Below, one piece after another: positions 12,088-21,473 of a DNA stretch of 64,000 nt. The stretch lies in assembly GCA_038380435.1 (NCBI GenBank), contig JAWZYU010000025.1, positions 30,914,707-30,978,706 of the forward strand. Direction: 5' to 3'. The notes beneath the pieces were generated by a model. The model made no database searches, was not told the DNA's origin, and saw only the letters and a program-made list of their open reading frames with translations. This DNA comes from Ryuthela nishihirai. Lineage: Eukaryota > Arthropoda > Arachnida > Araneae > Heptathelidae. Within the stretch, counting starts at the first letter, position 1. Every line of letters starts with the position of its first letter. Made by a program: the position numbers and the translations under genes.

Positions 12088-12369
12088 CTATTTGTTTTCC
12101 GGAAGGTACAAATTTTTTCCCTTTCTTTTATTTTTAGATAAGCTAGCTGCTCTTTGCTTTCCAGGAATGTTTAACCCTTTTCCTAGAAATTTTTGTGCAA
12201 ACTTAGTACCAACATATCCCGCAGCTCCAACTGCAGCTGCTTTTCCCAATGCTATGAGTGCAGGTATTAAGAACGGCAGAAATCCACCTAGCTCTGTTTT
12301 ACTGAAACGAAGTCGAACTGGCGTTTTAGATTTTTTCAGTTTAATGATTTGTCTCTTTGTCAGTTTCAA
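12088..12369 (-). pseudogene. Small basic Polinton structural protein (adenovirus pX/pVI-like)
   Basis: About 93 codons. It opens with KLTKRQIIKLKKSKTPVRL, then a hydrophobic Gly/Ala-rich stretch (GGFLPFLIPALIALGKAAAV), then a Lys/Arg-rich tail. This matches the small minor structural proteins found beside the protease in Polintons, where the basic and amphipathic segments are thought to bind DNA or membrane. The frame opens at TTG rather than ATG; the in-frame upstream sequence reads on for some residues without a clear start, so the true start is lost or lies upstream. Confidence 0.55.
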
Positions 12370-12507
12370 AGTATCGTTACCTTTCTCCTGTGGATCAATA
12401 CTTAAAGTTATGCATAGATTGATCAGTGAACAGATTCCAAGCGCTATTCATGCTTCTATTTTCAACATTATGTTTAGTTTACTCCATATGTCTTGCTCTT
12501 TCTTGCA

Positions 12508-12723
12508 GTTGAGCCGTCCCGTGGCCGAGTGGTTAGCGCCCTTGGCTACTGATCTACGGGACCTGGGTTCGAGCCCCGGGTAAGGCATGGATGTATGTAT
12601 TGTTTTTCTGCTGAGGGCCTGCCATCCTCTCAGACCTTCTACTATGGCATATAAACTGACAGGCTCCTGTCAGACCTCTGTGGCAAGCAGCTGCTTGAGG
12701 GGGTATTTATTTATTTTTTTATT
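12508..12723 (+). mobile_element. SINE family B, near-complete, with 9-bp target duplication
   Basis: The head ccgagtggttagcgcccttg has a perfect B box (ggttcgagccc) and a full body through gcagctgcttgaggggg plus a T-rich tail. It is flanked by tttcttgca at 12499-12507 and 12724-12732, read as the target-site duplication. It inserted into the upstream edge of the Polinton remnant. It is the best-preserved family B copy here. Confidence 0.8.
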
Positions 12724-12739
12724 TTTCTTGCAACATGTT

Positions 12740-13140
12740 CTATCCAGCCAACTTTCCAGGAACGTAAATGGAACTATTCATAACGAGGCAACTCACTTTT
12801 GCCATTGAAACTTTATATGCTTCACAATCCACCACAAACGTTTTTAATTCCCAGCTTAAATATATATCGTTTGCAATATCCCATTTAAAAATTTTGTTAA
12901 TTTTTCAACTTTTTCCACCGTTTGAGAGCGCAACTCTAGCATTTGGGTGATTCGCAAAGTGCGATTTGTAATATTTCAGCAAAATCAATATCCAACACAA
13001 AACGAATTTTTAATTTATCTCCAAAAACAAGGATGTTTGAATGTCTACAGAAGATAAACAGATGACAAAGAGAAACATTAATACGGTGTTTTTTTCGAAA
13101 ACGAGATTAAAAATAAAAAATCATTGAATACATTTGGTTT
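12740..13140 (+). repeat. Dispersed AT-rich repeat, single copy
   Basis: The block runs attgaaactttatatgcttc, atcgtttgcaatatcccat, tttttccaccgtttgagagc, then ends near cagatgacaaagagaaac plus a T run and gaaaacgaga. The same ordered phrases recur three times at 52990-53830, including the terminal gacgacaaagtgaaac. Function unknown; probably a non-autonomous element. Confidence 0.55.
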
Positions 13141-13141
13141 G

Positions 13142-13274
13142 TCTTGCCACTGAGCAGCCTATTTGAATACAATAGGCCAAGAAGTCAGGTCACAAGGGTC
13201 CCAAAGGCTTAGAGAATGCTGGGGGGGGGGGGGGGTGATTCACTGGACAGCTGTTAGCAGACAGATCTCCTGTC
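13142..13274 (-). mobile_element. SINE family A, 3' fragment
   Basis: Reverse-oriented tail of family A: tgagcagcc, ggtcacaagggtcccaaagg and cagctgttagcagacag are recognisable, with a long G run (about 13220-13236) expanding the normal gttggggg site. It abuts the plus-strand copy at 13275. Confidence 0.6.
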
Positions 13275-13652
13275 AACTCATTCGGTAGCGCGGCAAGATC
13301 TAACCTGCAGTTCCTCGGTTCGAGTCTCACATGGGCCAGGGTCGATATTTATCTCCGCAAAACTCCCCGCCTGCCCAAGGCCAGTAGGGGATACCGATGG
13401 ACTGGGAAAAGCCGCCATCCGTCAGATGGGATGTTATAAGCCGTGGCTCCGTGTGCAGGTGGGTCATTCCCTGAGCACGTTAAACAACACACTGGATGGC
13501 CTTGACGGGGTTACCATCTGTCTCCCAACAGCCTTCCAGTGGGTCCCCTACCCCCAACCTTCTCTGAGCCTTCGGAGTCCTTGTAACTTGACCATTTTGC
13601 CCACAGTGTGCAATAAATTGCCGCTCAGAGGTAAAACAACCCATATAGAGTG
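13275..13652 (+). mobile_element. SINE family A, near-complete copy
   Basis: tRNA-like head (cattcggtagcgcggcaaga, B box ggttcgagtctc), body and tail gctcagaggtaaaacaaccc are all present with scattered substitutions. The orientation is opposite to the fragment immediately to its left. Confidence 0.75.
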
Positions 13653-13654
13653 TT

Positions 13655-14114
13655 GCGAGCGATCATTTGGACATCACTGTTTTATAGGCAGATATTTCTG
13701 TATCCCGATAAAGCATTTTTCAGTTCGTCAAATTACTTACTATTACAAGCTTTAAAAGTAATTATTAATGACAAAATTTAAGTATTAATGTTTTTAGATG
13801 CTACGTTTTTTAACAGCATTTTTCGCAACTGAAAATACTTGAGTAACAACATGGCTTGATGAAAATACTGAACTCACTAATCTAAAAAAAATGCTTTCTA
13901 GTTAACAAATTTGACATCAAGACCAATACTGCATATAGCGAAATTGATCAGTCAGTTAACATTAATTCTGAGTGTGCCCAAATAAAATCTGCTAATATGA
14001 ATTGCAGGTTAATCCCCAGGTAAAGCTGGAGAAGCGTTCAAGAGAGACTCGCGCTGAACGAATTTCCACGTTAAAAGGGGGTATTTTTTTTGCTTATTTG
14101 ATCTTTCTACTTTG
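13655..14114. other. AT-rich stretch, no recognisable gene
   Basis: No ORF, RNA or element end recognised. Confidence 0.45.
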
Positions 14115-14116
14115 TA

Positions 14117-14251
14117 CAGTCGCTCAAAAAATATCCGAACACTATGGTTGATTACAGAATCCAGAAAAAATATCTGGCAGCGATTTTTTTAGAAATTTTT
14201 TTCTGGATTCTGTAATCAACCATAGTGTTCGGATATTTTTTTGAGCGACTG
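14117..14251. mobile_element. Complete 135-bp palindromic MITE with TA target duplication
   Basis: The left end cagtcgctcaaaaaa and right end tttttttgagcgactg are inverted and flanked by TA at 14115-14116 and 14252-14253. The arms extend inward (tatccgaacactatggttga and its complement) so the element is almost one large hairpin. TA duplication plus this structure fits Tc1/mariner-derived MITEs. No coding capacity. Confidence 0.85.
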
Positions 14252-14254
14252 TAT

Positions 14255-14730
14255 CATAATGAATGTTTTATTTCAACAAAAATAACTATATTTCACAGAT
14301 TTCATTTTTAAAAAATAGCATAAATTACATAAAGTTACATTTTGCCTTACCTCTTGGAGAAACCGTTGCGCTTGCAACAGATAGTTGTTCTCTTTTGTCG
14401 TTGAAAAAATCAAATGACAACAGAGTGTTGCCAATCTGAAGGAAATAAATTAGATTATTTACTTTTTGTGTTCTTCACGCAGAGAAAAGATATTCACCAA
14501 TGGAATCACATGAAACGAGAAATCTTGAGTGCAAGATTACAAACTTTATTAATTCACTTTCTCCATAGTGAATTATCTATACTTTTTGGTGGCTTTCTTT
14601 TGCAAAGTGGCCGAGGATTCCTATGAGAAGAAAATTCATCACCGTCCGATTCCACACTTCACTGATGTACCGATATACCAATTATTAACCGACCGATATC
14701 AACTATTCCAAATAATATAATAATAATATT
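14255..14730. other. AT-rich stretch, no recognisable gene
   Basis: Short chance ORFs only. Confidence 0.4.
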
Positions 14731-14744
14731 CCCTCAAGTAGCTG

Positions 14745-15115
14745 GGCGGGGGTAGCTCTGTCGGTAGCGCGCCAGGCTCGTAATCTGTAGTTCCCAGGTT
14801 CGAGTCCCAGCAGCGTTGAGATTTATCTCCGCAAAACTCCCCGCCCTGCCTACGGTCAGTAGGGGACATCGATGGTCTTGGAAAGGCCACCGTCCGTCGG
14901 ATGGGACGTTAAGCCATGGCACCGTGTGCGGGAGATCCATACCTTGTGCACATTAAAGAACACGCTAGATGGCCTTGACGGGAGGCTACCGTCTCCCAAC
15001 AGCTGTTCCAGTGGGTCCCCTCCCCCAACTTTCTCTGAGCCTTCGGGGTCCTTGTGACCTGGCCATTTAGCCCATGGTGTGCAAAAAAGTGCCGCTCAGA
15101 GGTAAAACAGTCCAA
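14745..15115 (+). mobile_element. SINE family A inserted into a SINE B
   Basis: Full family A copy: head gctctgtcggtagcgcgcca, B box ggttcgagtccc, tail gctcagaggtaaaac. It is bounded by ccctcaagtagctg at 14731-14744 and 15116-15129, a 14-bp target duplication derived from the end of a minus-strand SINE B. Confidence 0.85.
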
Positions 15116-15225
15116 CCCTCAAGTAGCTGCTTTTCACAAAAGTCTGACAGAAGCCTGCCAGTTTAATACGTCACAGTAAAAGGTCTGTGAGATGACGGGG
15201 CCTCAGCAGAAAAACGAGACAAACT
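15116..15225 (-). mobile_element. SINE family B, 3' half, split by SINE A
   Basis: Reverse complement of the family B body: ctcaagtagctgctt, gtctgacagaagcctg and cctcagcagaaaaacgag. The tRNA head is missing. Its terminal bases are duplicated at 14731 because of the SINE A insertion. Confidence 0.7.
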
Positions 15226-15410
15226 GTCGTGACTACCCCTGGGTGTTTTGGGGTGGCTTGACGTTAGGGAAGAACTTATAAAAAATGAGGGCAAGGGGAT
15301 AAATTAAATGTTAATTTCTCAGGCTCATCATTCCTTAGAAAGTGGGCCTGATGCCGCAATTGTTTTTAATTGAATTCACTGAGGGCAATGACAATTCAGT
15401 GCAGTAAATA
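15226..15410. other. Unannotated spacer
   Basis: No gene or element end recognised. Confidence 0.4.
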
Positions 15411-15533
15411 ATTAGTGATCTGGCAACCTTCGTGTAGGTTGCCAGATCACTAATTTCTAAAAAAATCGTTGCCAGATATTTTTTCTGAATTCTGTAATCA
15501 CCCATAGCGTTTGGATACTTTTTTGAGCGACTG
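15411..15533. mobile_element. 5'-truncated TA-type MITE
   Basis: The inner parts of both arms are present (gtgatctggcaaccttcgtg and its complement) but only the right terminus ttttttgagcgactg followed by TA survives. Confidence 0.7.
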
Positions 15534-15773
15534 TACAACCAAGTTTTCCAGGTAAACACATTATTTAAACACAACAAACATTTTTCTGCATGACACAGGA
15601 ACCTCTTGAGTGACCGTTCGAGAGGTCTAGGCAGTCGCGGAGACTAGATTCGTCTCAAAAATCATACATTATGAGAGGAATGGGGAAAGTGCGACAGTAC
15701 CTCATTCCTTTGCCGTGACGGAAACGCTGAGACTCTCAGTTCCTTTGTGCCTTTTTGGTCTTGGCGGGATGAT

Positions 15774-16160
15774 TGGGTTGGGTTGTTTTACCTCTGAATG
15801 GCACTTTTTTGCACACCATGGGCTAAATGGCCAGGTCACAAGGACCCCGAAGGTTCAGAGAAGGTTGGGGGAGGGGACCCACTCGAACAGCTGTTGGGAG
15901 ATAGATGGTAGCCTCCCGTCAAGGCTATCCAGCGTGTTCTTTAACGTGCACAGGGTATGGCTCTCCCGCACAGGGGGCCACGGCTTAACGTCCAATGCGA
16001 CGGACGGCGGCTTTTCCAAGCCCATCGGTGTCCCCTACTGACCGTGGGCAGGGCGGGGAATTTTGCGGAGATAAATCTCAACGCTGACCCAGCTGGGACT
16101 CGAACCTGGAAACTACAGATTACGATCCTGGCGCGCTACCGACTGATCCAACCCCGTCCC
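15774..16160 (-). mobile_element. SINE family A, full-length
   Basis: Read on the minus strand it has the tRNA head (B box complement gggactcgaacctg at 16100), the conserved central block gacgttaagccgtgg, and the tail ending taaaacaacccaaccc. A few substitutions only. Confidence 0.85.
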
Positions 16161-16163
16161 GGA

Positions 16164-16660
16164 TCTGGGGGGGGAGTGCAAGGTCCAGGTCCCCCTCTTT
16201 CCAGAGTAACAGTAAGGGTAATGAAAAAAAAAATTATTAAATTTATTTATATTTCATTCATTTATCAAGAAATATTTTAAAGATCAATGTAACAGAGGGG
16301 GAAATGTTATTTTGCATTGGTTATCCAGTGCCCCCCTTTTACATTTTTCCGACTCGAAGGTGTCTTGCCCCCCCCCCCCCCCCCCCCCCCCCCCGACTTT
16401 CCTTTTTTCCCCGTTCGTTCGTTAAACGTTACGCCAAAATGAGGGCTTCTTCTGAAGACTTTCCAAAAAAAAAAATTCTGCAAGATAATAATTATTATAA
16501 TATTTTTATTTTTTTTTGAAAGGAATTCATCAAGAGATTTGAAAATAATTAATTTTCTTGAAAAATTTGAAAAATTTAATAAATTTTCTGTTGTAAAATA
16601 TAGAACATTTAATTTTTCTACAATTAAATATCATAAATATAATCCCAGATCAGAGTGTGG
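16164..16660. other. AT-rich DNA with a long C homopolymer
   Basis: A C run of about 29 bases lies at 16366-16394. The start of this stretch (ggatctgggggggg and ccctctttccagag) resembles 60661-60730. The stretch after the C run is simple AT-rich DNA. No gene seen. Confidence 0.45.
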
Positions 16661-16702
16661 CCCACTGTGTGCAAAAAAAGTGCTGCTCAGAGATGAAACA
16701 AG
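16660..16702 (+). mobile_element. SINE family A, 3' tail fragment
   Basis: Only gcccactgtgtgcaaaaaaa and tgctgctcagagatgaaaca remain, matching the family A tail. Confidence 0.5.
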
Positions 16703-16735
16703 AACCCAAAGCCCAAAAGCAATCTGGGATACGAG

Positions 16736-17016
16736 CATGGGCGTCCGCAGAAAATTTTCCAGGGGGGGGGGGGGGGGGGGCAAAGTTTGGAGACAAATAA
16801 TTACATCAATAAATTTTTATTTACTTATTTAATTTTTTAGGCTTTTTTTTCACAAGTAGATTATAGAATACAGTATTGCATCAATACAAAAACACATACA
16901 TAATGTATATGAATTAATTACGTTTAAATTGTTACGATTATAATTTGTGGAATTTTTTACTCGATCCCAAGGGGGCGGGCAAGTTCCCCGTTTGCCCCCC
17001 TCTGCGGACGCCCATG
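16736..17016. mobile_element. hAT-like miniature transposon with 16-bp TIRs and 8-bp TSD
   Basis: The left end catgggcgtccgcaga and right end tctgcggacgcccatg are perfect inverted repeats. Both are flanked by gatacgag (16728-16735 and 17017-17024), an 8-bp target duplication. Inside are a G run and AT-rich DNA with no transposase. An 8-bp duplication suggests the hAT superfamily; the superfamily call is an inference from that length only. Confidence 0.8.
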
Positions 17017-17070
17017 GATACGAGAAATCTGTCATTAAAATACGTGACAACTTATTACTACCTCATCGTC

Positions 17071-17350
17071 ACCTGCTCACGGTCAGTAGGGGACACCGGT
17101 GGGCTTGGAGTCCGCCGTCCGTCGGATGGGACGTTAAGCCGTGGCCCCGTATGCGGGAGAGCCATACCCTGTGCACGTTAAAGAACATGTTGGATGGCGT
17201 TGAAGGGAGGCTACCATCTGTCTCCCAACAGCTATTCCAGTGGGTTCCCCTCCCCCAACCTTCTCTGAGCCTTCGGGGTTCATGTGACCTGGCCATTTAG
17301 CCAATGGTGTGCAAAAAAAGTGCCGCTCAGAGGTAAAACAACTCAACCCA
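17071..17350 (+). mobile_element. SINE family A, 5'-truncated, with 10-bp TSD
   Basis: The copy starts in the central body (ctcacggtcagtagggg), lacking the tRNA head, and ends at the usual tail. Flanks acctcatcgt occur at 17060-17069 and 17354-17363. A 5' truncation with a target duplication is the signature of interrupted LINE-type reverse transcription. Confidence 0.8.
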
Positions 17351-17364
17351 ATTACCTCATCGTA

Positions 17365-17620
17365 ACAGAATGTTTTCAGCATAATTCGCCAAAATGCGAA
17401 TGAAGAGAAAAAAGCAAACTTCCTTGGTATATTTCAAATGAATAGAAAAAGGAATCGTAATAAATACCCATATTACGATTTTTTCCAAACTTTTGAAGTA
17501 TTTACACGCTTTGCATAGATGGCGAATTATTCGGGGAAAAAGTCAGCCATAGTTTATACATCTTCGGAGATGCGGATAACAGAGAATGCTAACGTGATGC
17601 ATCTCTTAGGTTACCCGTAA
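17365..17620. other. Unannotated spacer
   Basis: No element end or gene recognised. Confidence 0.4.
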
Positions 17621-17872
17621 TAGTGTTGTATATTTTCGTTTATTTGGTGATCAATAGATGGCGCCACAGGGTTTCTCCTATTAACCTCCAGACGATTGAC
17701 CTTAATACTGCTTCTGGAATAAGAGCAGACCTTCAAGCACTCCGTTGCTTAGCAACAGCATTAGCACACGTGACTCACCTTGTCTACTGTAGCTGGAGAC
17801 ATCGGTTGCTGTTTGCGAAGACGAGTTTGTCTCGGCTGCAACTGAAGCCAAGCGATATCTCAGTTGACAGAA
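17620..17872 (+). promoter_or_regulatory. Candidate promoter with RFX X-box-like palindrome
   Basis: The perfect palindrome gttgcttagcaac lies at 17744-17756. It has the half-site layout of RFX X-boxes (GTTRCC-type half, short spacer, RGYAAC half). An E-box cacgtg lies just downstream (17767-17772). The stretch is less AT-rich than most neighbouring DNA and free of the repeats that fill the area. It precedes a short ATG-initiated frame at 17873. Promoter function is inference only. Confidence 0.25.
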
Positions 17873-17992
17873 ATGTCGTCCCGTTTATCGCCTTCAGATA
17901 TTAATGATGGCTATTGGGGACGGTTGTGGGGGGGGGAAGTGGATCAAAATACTTTTCTGTGTTATATATCTGGAATTTGTCTTCCTTCTTGA
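17873..17992 (+). CDS. Short ORF, possible first exon of unknown gene
   Basis: A 39-codon frame begins MSSRLSPSDINDGYWGRLW and ends at TGA 17990-17992. The ATG has G at -3, a favourable eukaryotic context, and lies about 120 bp downstream of the X-box-like palindrome. Composition is unlike the surrounding AT-rich repeats, and no repeat family explains it. A G homopolymer interrupts the frame after residue 19, and no convincing splice donor was identified, so it may be only a chance frame. I do not recognise the protein. Confidence 0.2.
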   Translation: MSSRLSPSDINDGYWGRLWGGEVDQNTFLCYISGICLPS

Positions 17993-17994
17993 GT

Positions 17995-18574
17995 TTTCGT
18001 TTCAGAATTGTTAATCAGTTTTAATCTATTGCAGTCACGTTTAGAGTCAGAGCCGTATTTAGGGCGTGTGGGGATCCAGAGAGTCAGGACCCCCCTCCCC
18101 CTCGAAAATCAAATTGGTCTCGAACGAAATCTCAAAGTTGTCTACCTGTTTTGAAATCCAAAACTGGTGCCGTTGCATCGTTTTATTTTAACCCCATAAG
18201 TCCGACACTAAAAATAGATTTGAAAAGCAACTATAAATTTTCTTCCATGTTGAATATATATGAGACAAGAGCCACTAGTTCCGCCTGAAGCACTACCAGT
18301 ATAGGGAAATGCCATATTCACCACTAATTACGGTCAGGGGCAAGACAGTACCATAAAGATACAGCTCATCCCCGACTACCTAATGGCGAACAGTATTATA
18401 GGAGTAAAGCTCCTCCATCGGTCAAAACCTAAATTTAATCTGTGTCCCGGACTGCCACAAACAAGGATATAGAATGAAGCCCCCCCCCCACCTCGACAAG
18501 ATAGTCCCATATTGGGGGGGGGGGGGGGGTCCATGTTGAATATATCATTTTCACCTTTCCTCTCGGGTGGCAAA
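17995..18574. other. AT-rich DNA with C and G homopolymers, no gene
   Basis: Contains gccgtatttagggcg near 18050 followed by C-rich DNA, a C run at 18480-18490 and a G run at 18515-18530. These resemble the ends of the G-run-containing modules at 16164, 19878 and 60661. Confidence 0.4.
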
Positions 18575-18880
18575 ATTCCCCACCTTTCCCACGGTCAGTA
18601 GGAGACACCGATGGGCTTGGAAAGGCCGCCGTCCTTCGGATGGGACGTTAAGCCGTGACTCAGTGTGCGGGAGAGCCATACCCTCTGTAATAAATCTACC
18701 TGTGTACGTTAAAGAACATGTTGGATGGCCTTGACGGGAGGCTACCATCTGTCTCCCAATAGCTGTTCCAGTAGATCCTCTCCCCCAACCTTCTGTGAGC
18801 CTTCGGGGTCCATGTGACCTGGCCATTTAGCCCATGGTGTGCAAAAAAAGCGCGCTCAGAGGTAAAACAACCCAACCTAT
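18575..18880 (+). mobile_element. SINE family A, 5'-truncated copy
   Basis: Starts at ccacggtcagtagg, lacks the tRNA head, and ends at gtaaaacaacccaacc. A small insertion (about 12 bp, aataaatctacc) splits the normally continuous ccctgtgcacgtt block. Confidence 0.75.
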
Positions 18881-19156
18881 CGGGTGGAATATTTTAATAA
18901 TTGGTCATTCTCAGAGTAAGATACTTTATATAGACTAAGACTCCTCCGAAACTAAATCTAGCGTGCTGGGGCAAAGGGCACGGATGGCGGCCAAAAATTA
19001 TTCAACTTTTGAATATTTCACATATTTTTCATGAAATTTTTTTATAAACCTCTAAAAGGAAGATAGAAATGTTAAAAGAAAATAGAAATGTAGTCTCTTG
19101 GGCTCCAACTTTTACCATTATCCTGCCCGATCGCCTGTTTTAAAAAAATTCTAAGG
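18881..19156. other. Unannotated spacer
   Basis: AT-rich, no gene or element end recognised. Confidence 0.4.
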
Positions 19157-19158
19157 TA

Positions 19159-19660
19159 CAGTAGCTCAAAAAAGTATCCAAACGCTATGGGTGATTACAG
19201 AATTTAGAAAATATATCTGGCAACGATTTTTTTTAAATTAGTGATCTGGCAACCTTCGTGTCACGTGATTACAGAATTCAGGAAAAATATCTGGAGCGTG
19301 TACAGCAACTGTACACGCTCCAGTTACCGTTCACAGCAAACTGGAGCGTGTGCAGTTACTGCACACGCTCCAGTTTGCTGTGAACGGTAACTGCACACGC
19401 TCAATATTTCCGTGAGTGAGCCCACACGATCTTATCAAAATAATATGACCATCTACAGTCGCTCAAAAAAGTATCCGAACACTACGGTTGATTACAGAAT
19501 TCAGAAAAAATATCTGGCAGCGATTTTTTTAGAAATTAGTGATCGTGAAATTCGTGTCACGAAGGTTGCCAGATCACTAATTTCTAAAAAAATCGCTGCC
19601 AGATATTTTTTCTGAATTCTGTAATCAATCGTAGTGTTCGGATACTTTTTTGAGCGACTG
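19159..19660. mobile_element. Composite fold-back MITE, first copy
   Basis: Outer ends cagtagctcaaaaaa and ttttttgagcgactg lie between TA dinucleotides (19157-19158, 19661-19662). Inside are a left arm, a 15-bp-arm hairpin at 19291-19323, a perfect 33-bp-arm hairpin with 3-nt loop at 19323-19391, a unique stretch with gtgagtgagcccacac, and then a complete TA-flanked 205-bp MITE (19456-19660). Nearly the same 500-bp arrangement recurs at 36612-37126, so it moves or is duplicated as a unit. No coding capacity. Confidence 0.8.
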
Positions 19661-19662
19661 TA

Positions 19663-20355
19663 CAATAATCAGGAAAAATTGAGTGGGAAACCCCTTTATT
19701 TTCTTTCTAGATACGAGCCTGCCTAGAGCAGTAGAGTAGCGGGAAAATTTCCTTGTGGATGGGAGTTTGAGACAAAATAAAACCTCGATTAACCGATACT
19801 TTATTATTCGACTATCGGTGTAACCGATGAAAGTAAAAGTCAATTGACAGTTGAATCTCGAGCGGATATGCGTCGCACCAGGGCCAGATCTAGGGGGGGA
19901 AGGGGGTCAAGGGGATCTTTTCTCCCCTCCCCTTTGAGAATGCGAGTAATCGCAACGGAAGCGAAAAAAATATTAAACCTTATTTTTTCAAGAAATTTGT
20001 AAAAAAACACTAAAAAGGAATTTATACCGGAACGACGTTCCGGTTAATGTCAGCTCGATCTAGATCCCCCCTCCCCCCTTTCATTCAAATTATTTGCCTC
20101 CCCCTTTCCCCCCTATATACCAGGAGTTGCATGGACCAGAGGCATCTCAACAGTGTACTTCCGCTGGTGTTAATTCTCTTTGACGGTTATCCACTGTGGT
20201 TAATTTTTCGGGGTATATTTATAATTTTGTTTTATTAGCATTTATTAATTGTTTCCATTCTTTATTGTTCATGATCAGACTACAGAATATATTCTCCAAC
20301 TGTTTTTTAACTGTCTGTATGCCCTTTTTTTTTTTTCAGATATATGGGGATGTGT
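19663..20355. other. Spacer with G/C-rich modules, no gene
   Basis: The segment 19878-20110 begins agggccagatctaggggggg and ends with C-rich DNA after ctcgatctagatccc, possibly the two ends of a small DNA element. The rest is AT-rich. Confidence 0.4.
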
Positions 20356-20358
20356 TTT

Positions 20359-20730
20359 GTTCAGCCGCTTACGCGCCAAGCTCGTAATCTGCAGTTTCTA
20401 GGTTCGAGTCCCAACTGTTTTTACGAGATTTATATACGATATTCCCCCAACTTGCCCTCTGTGGAAAAAGGACACCAATGGGTGTGGAAAGACCACCATT
20501 CTTCGGATGGGACGTAAAGCCGTAGCATCAGGTCACGAGGAATATAACCCGTGCACGTTAAAGATTACTCTGTATGGCCCAGATGGGAGACTTCCATCTG
20601 TCTAGTGTCTTTCCTCCAACCTTCTCTTATCCCTCAGGGTCCTCCTATCCTCTATATCCTCAGGACCTGGCAATTTAACCCATTGTGTGCAAAGAGTGTC
20701 GCTCAGATGTAAAACAATACAATCAAATCA
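20359..20730 (+). mobile_element. SINE family A, old full-length copy
   Basis: tRNA-like head (cttacgcgccaagctcgtaa, B box ggttcgagtccc) through a tail gctcagatgtaaaac, with many substitutions and a short duplication near 20640-20665 (the ctcaggacc phrase). It is one of the most diverged copies. Confidence 0.7.
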
Positions 20731-20740
20731 TAGACCTGTG

Positions 20741-21165
20741 GTCTTTGCTCATATATCTACGATACGATGACGATCTTTGCTCATATATGTACGATACGAT
20801 GACGATCTTTGCTCATATATGTACGATACGATGACGATCTTTGCTCATATATCTACGATACGATGACGATCTTTGCTCATATATGTACGATACGATGACG
20901 ATCTTTGCTCATATATGTACGATACGATGACGATCTTTGCTCATATATCTACGATACGATGACGATCTTTGCTCATATATGTACGATACGATGACGATCT
21001 TTGCTCATATATCTACGACACGATGACGATCTTTGCTCATATATCTACGACACAATGACGATCTTTGCTCATATATCTACGACACGATGACGATCTTTGC
21101 TCATATATCTACGATACGATGACGATCCTTGCTCATATATCTACGATACGATGATGATCTTTGAT
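20741..21165. repeat. Satellite, 32-bp unit, about 13 copies
   Basis: Unit ctttgctcatatatctacg + atacgatgacgat, with alternation of atctacg and atgtacg variants. From 21165 to about 21320 it degenerates into shorter gatacgatctacgat pieces, including an inverted atcaaagatcatc. Confidence 0.9.
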
Positions 21166-21462
21166 ATCATACGATGCGATCTACGATACTATCTACGATG
21201 ATGATCTTTGATATCATACGATACGATCTACGATACGATAAAATACCGTGAACTTATTGATACGATGATTCCGATGATTACGATATCAAAGATCATCGGT
21301 ATTTTACGATGAAGTCATTGGTAATGATTCATCTTTAACAAAATATTTCTTTACGCGTTGTCTTTCAAGCTTTTGGGTTACGTTAACAAGAGTATTTGAG
21401 ATTTCAAGGCAGGTCATTAAGAAACTGCTGCCGTTTTCAGCCACTTAACCATTATGAATCGA

Positions 21463-21473
21463 TTTTTAGCAAT
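21463..21473. repeat. Target-site duplication, left copy (RTE-like LINE)
   Basis: tttttagcaat, identical to 25403-25413 on the other side of the LINE. Confidence 0.85.

Larger units (their letters stand above)
9453..12507 (-). mobile_element. Polinton/Maverick remnant (structural gene block)
   Basis: Four neighbouring minus-strand coding remnants occur in an order known from Polintons/adintoviruses: a small basic glycine/alanine-rich protein, an adenain-like cysteine protease, a penton-like minor capsid protein, and a double-jelly-roll major capsid protein. No DNA polymerase B, integrase, packaging ATPase or terminal inverted repeats are visible. The block is bounded on the right by a SINE B insertion at 12508 and fades into AT-rich DNA on the left. 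Family identity rests on protein motifs recognised by eye. Confidence 0.7.

Noticed and set aside
16366..16394. C homopolymer as a biological signal
   Set aside because: Homopolymers of this length are prone to sequencing and assembly error, and several similar runs in the window sit within transposon-like modules.
17069..17382. Recurring 60-100-codon frames in SINE A (for example GCFTSERHFFAHHGLNGQVTW)
   Set aside because: They occur in every SINE A copy and are non-coding SINE body in translation.
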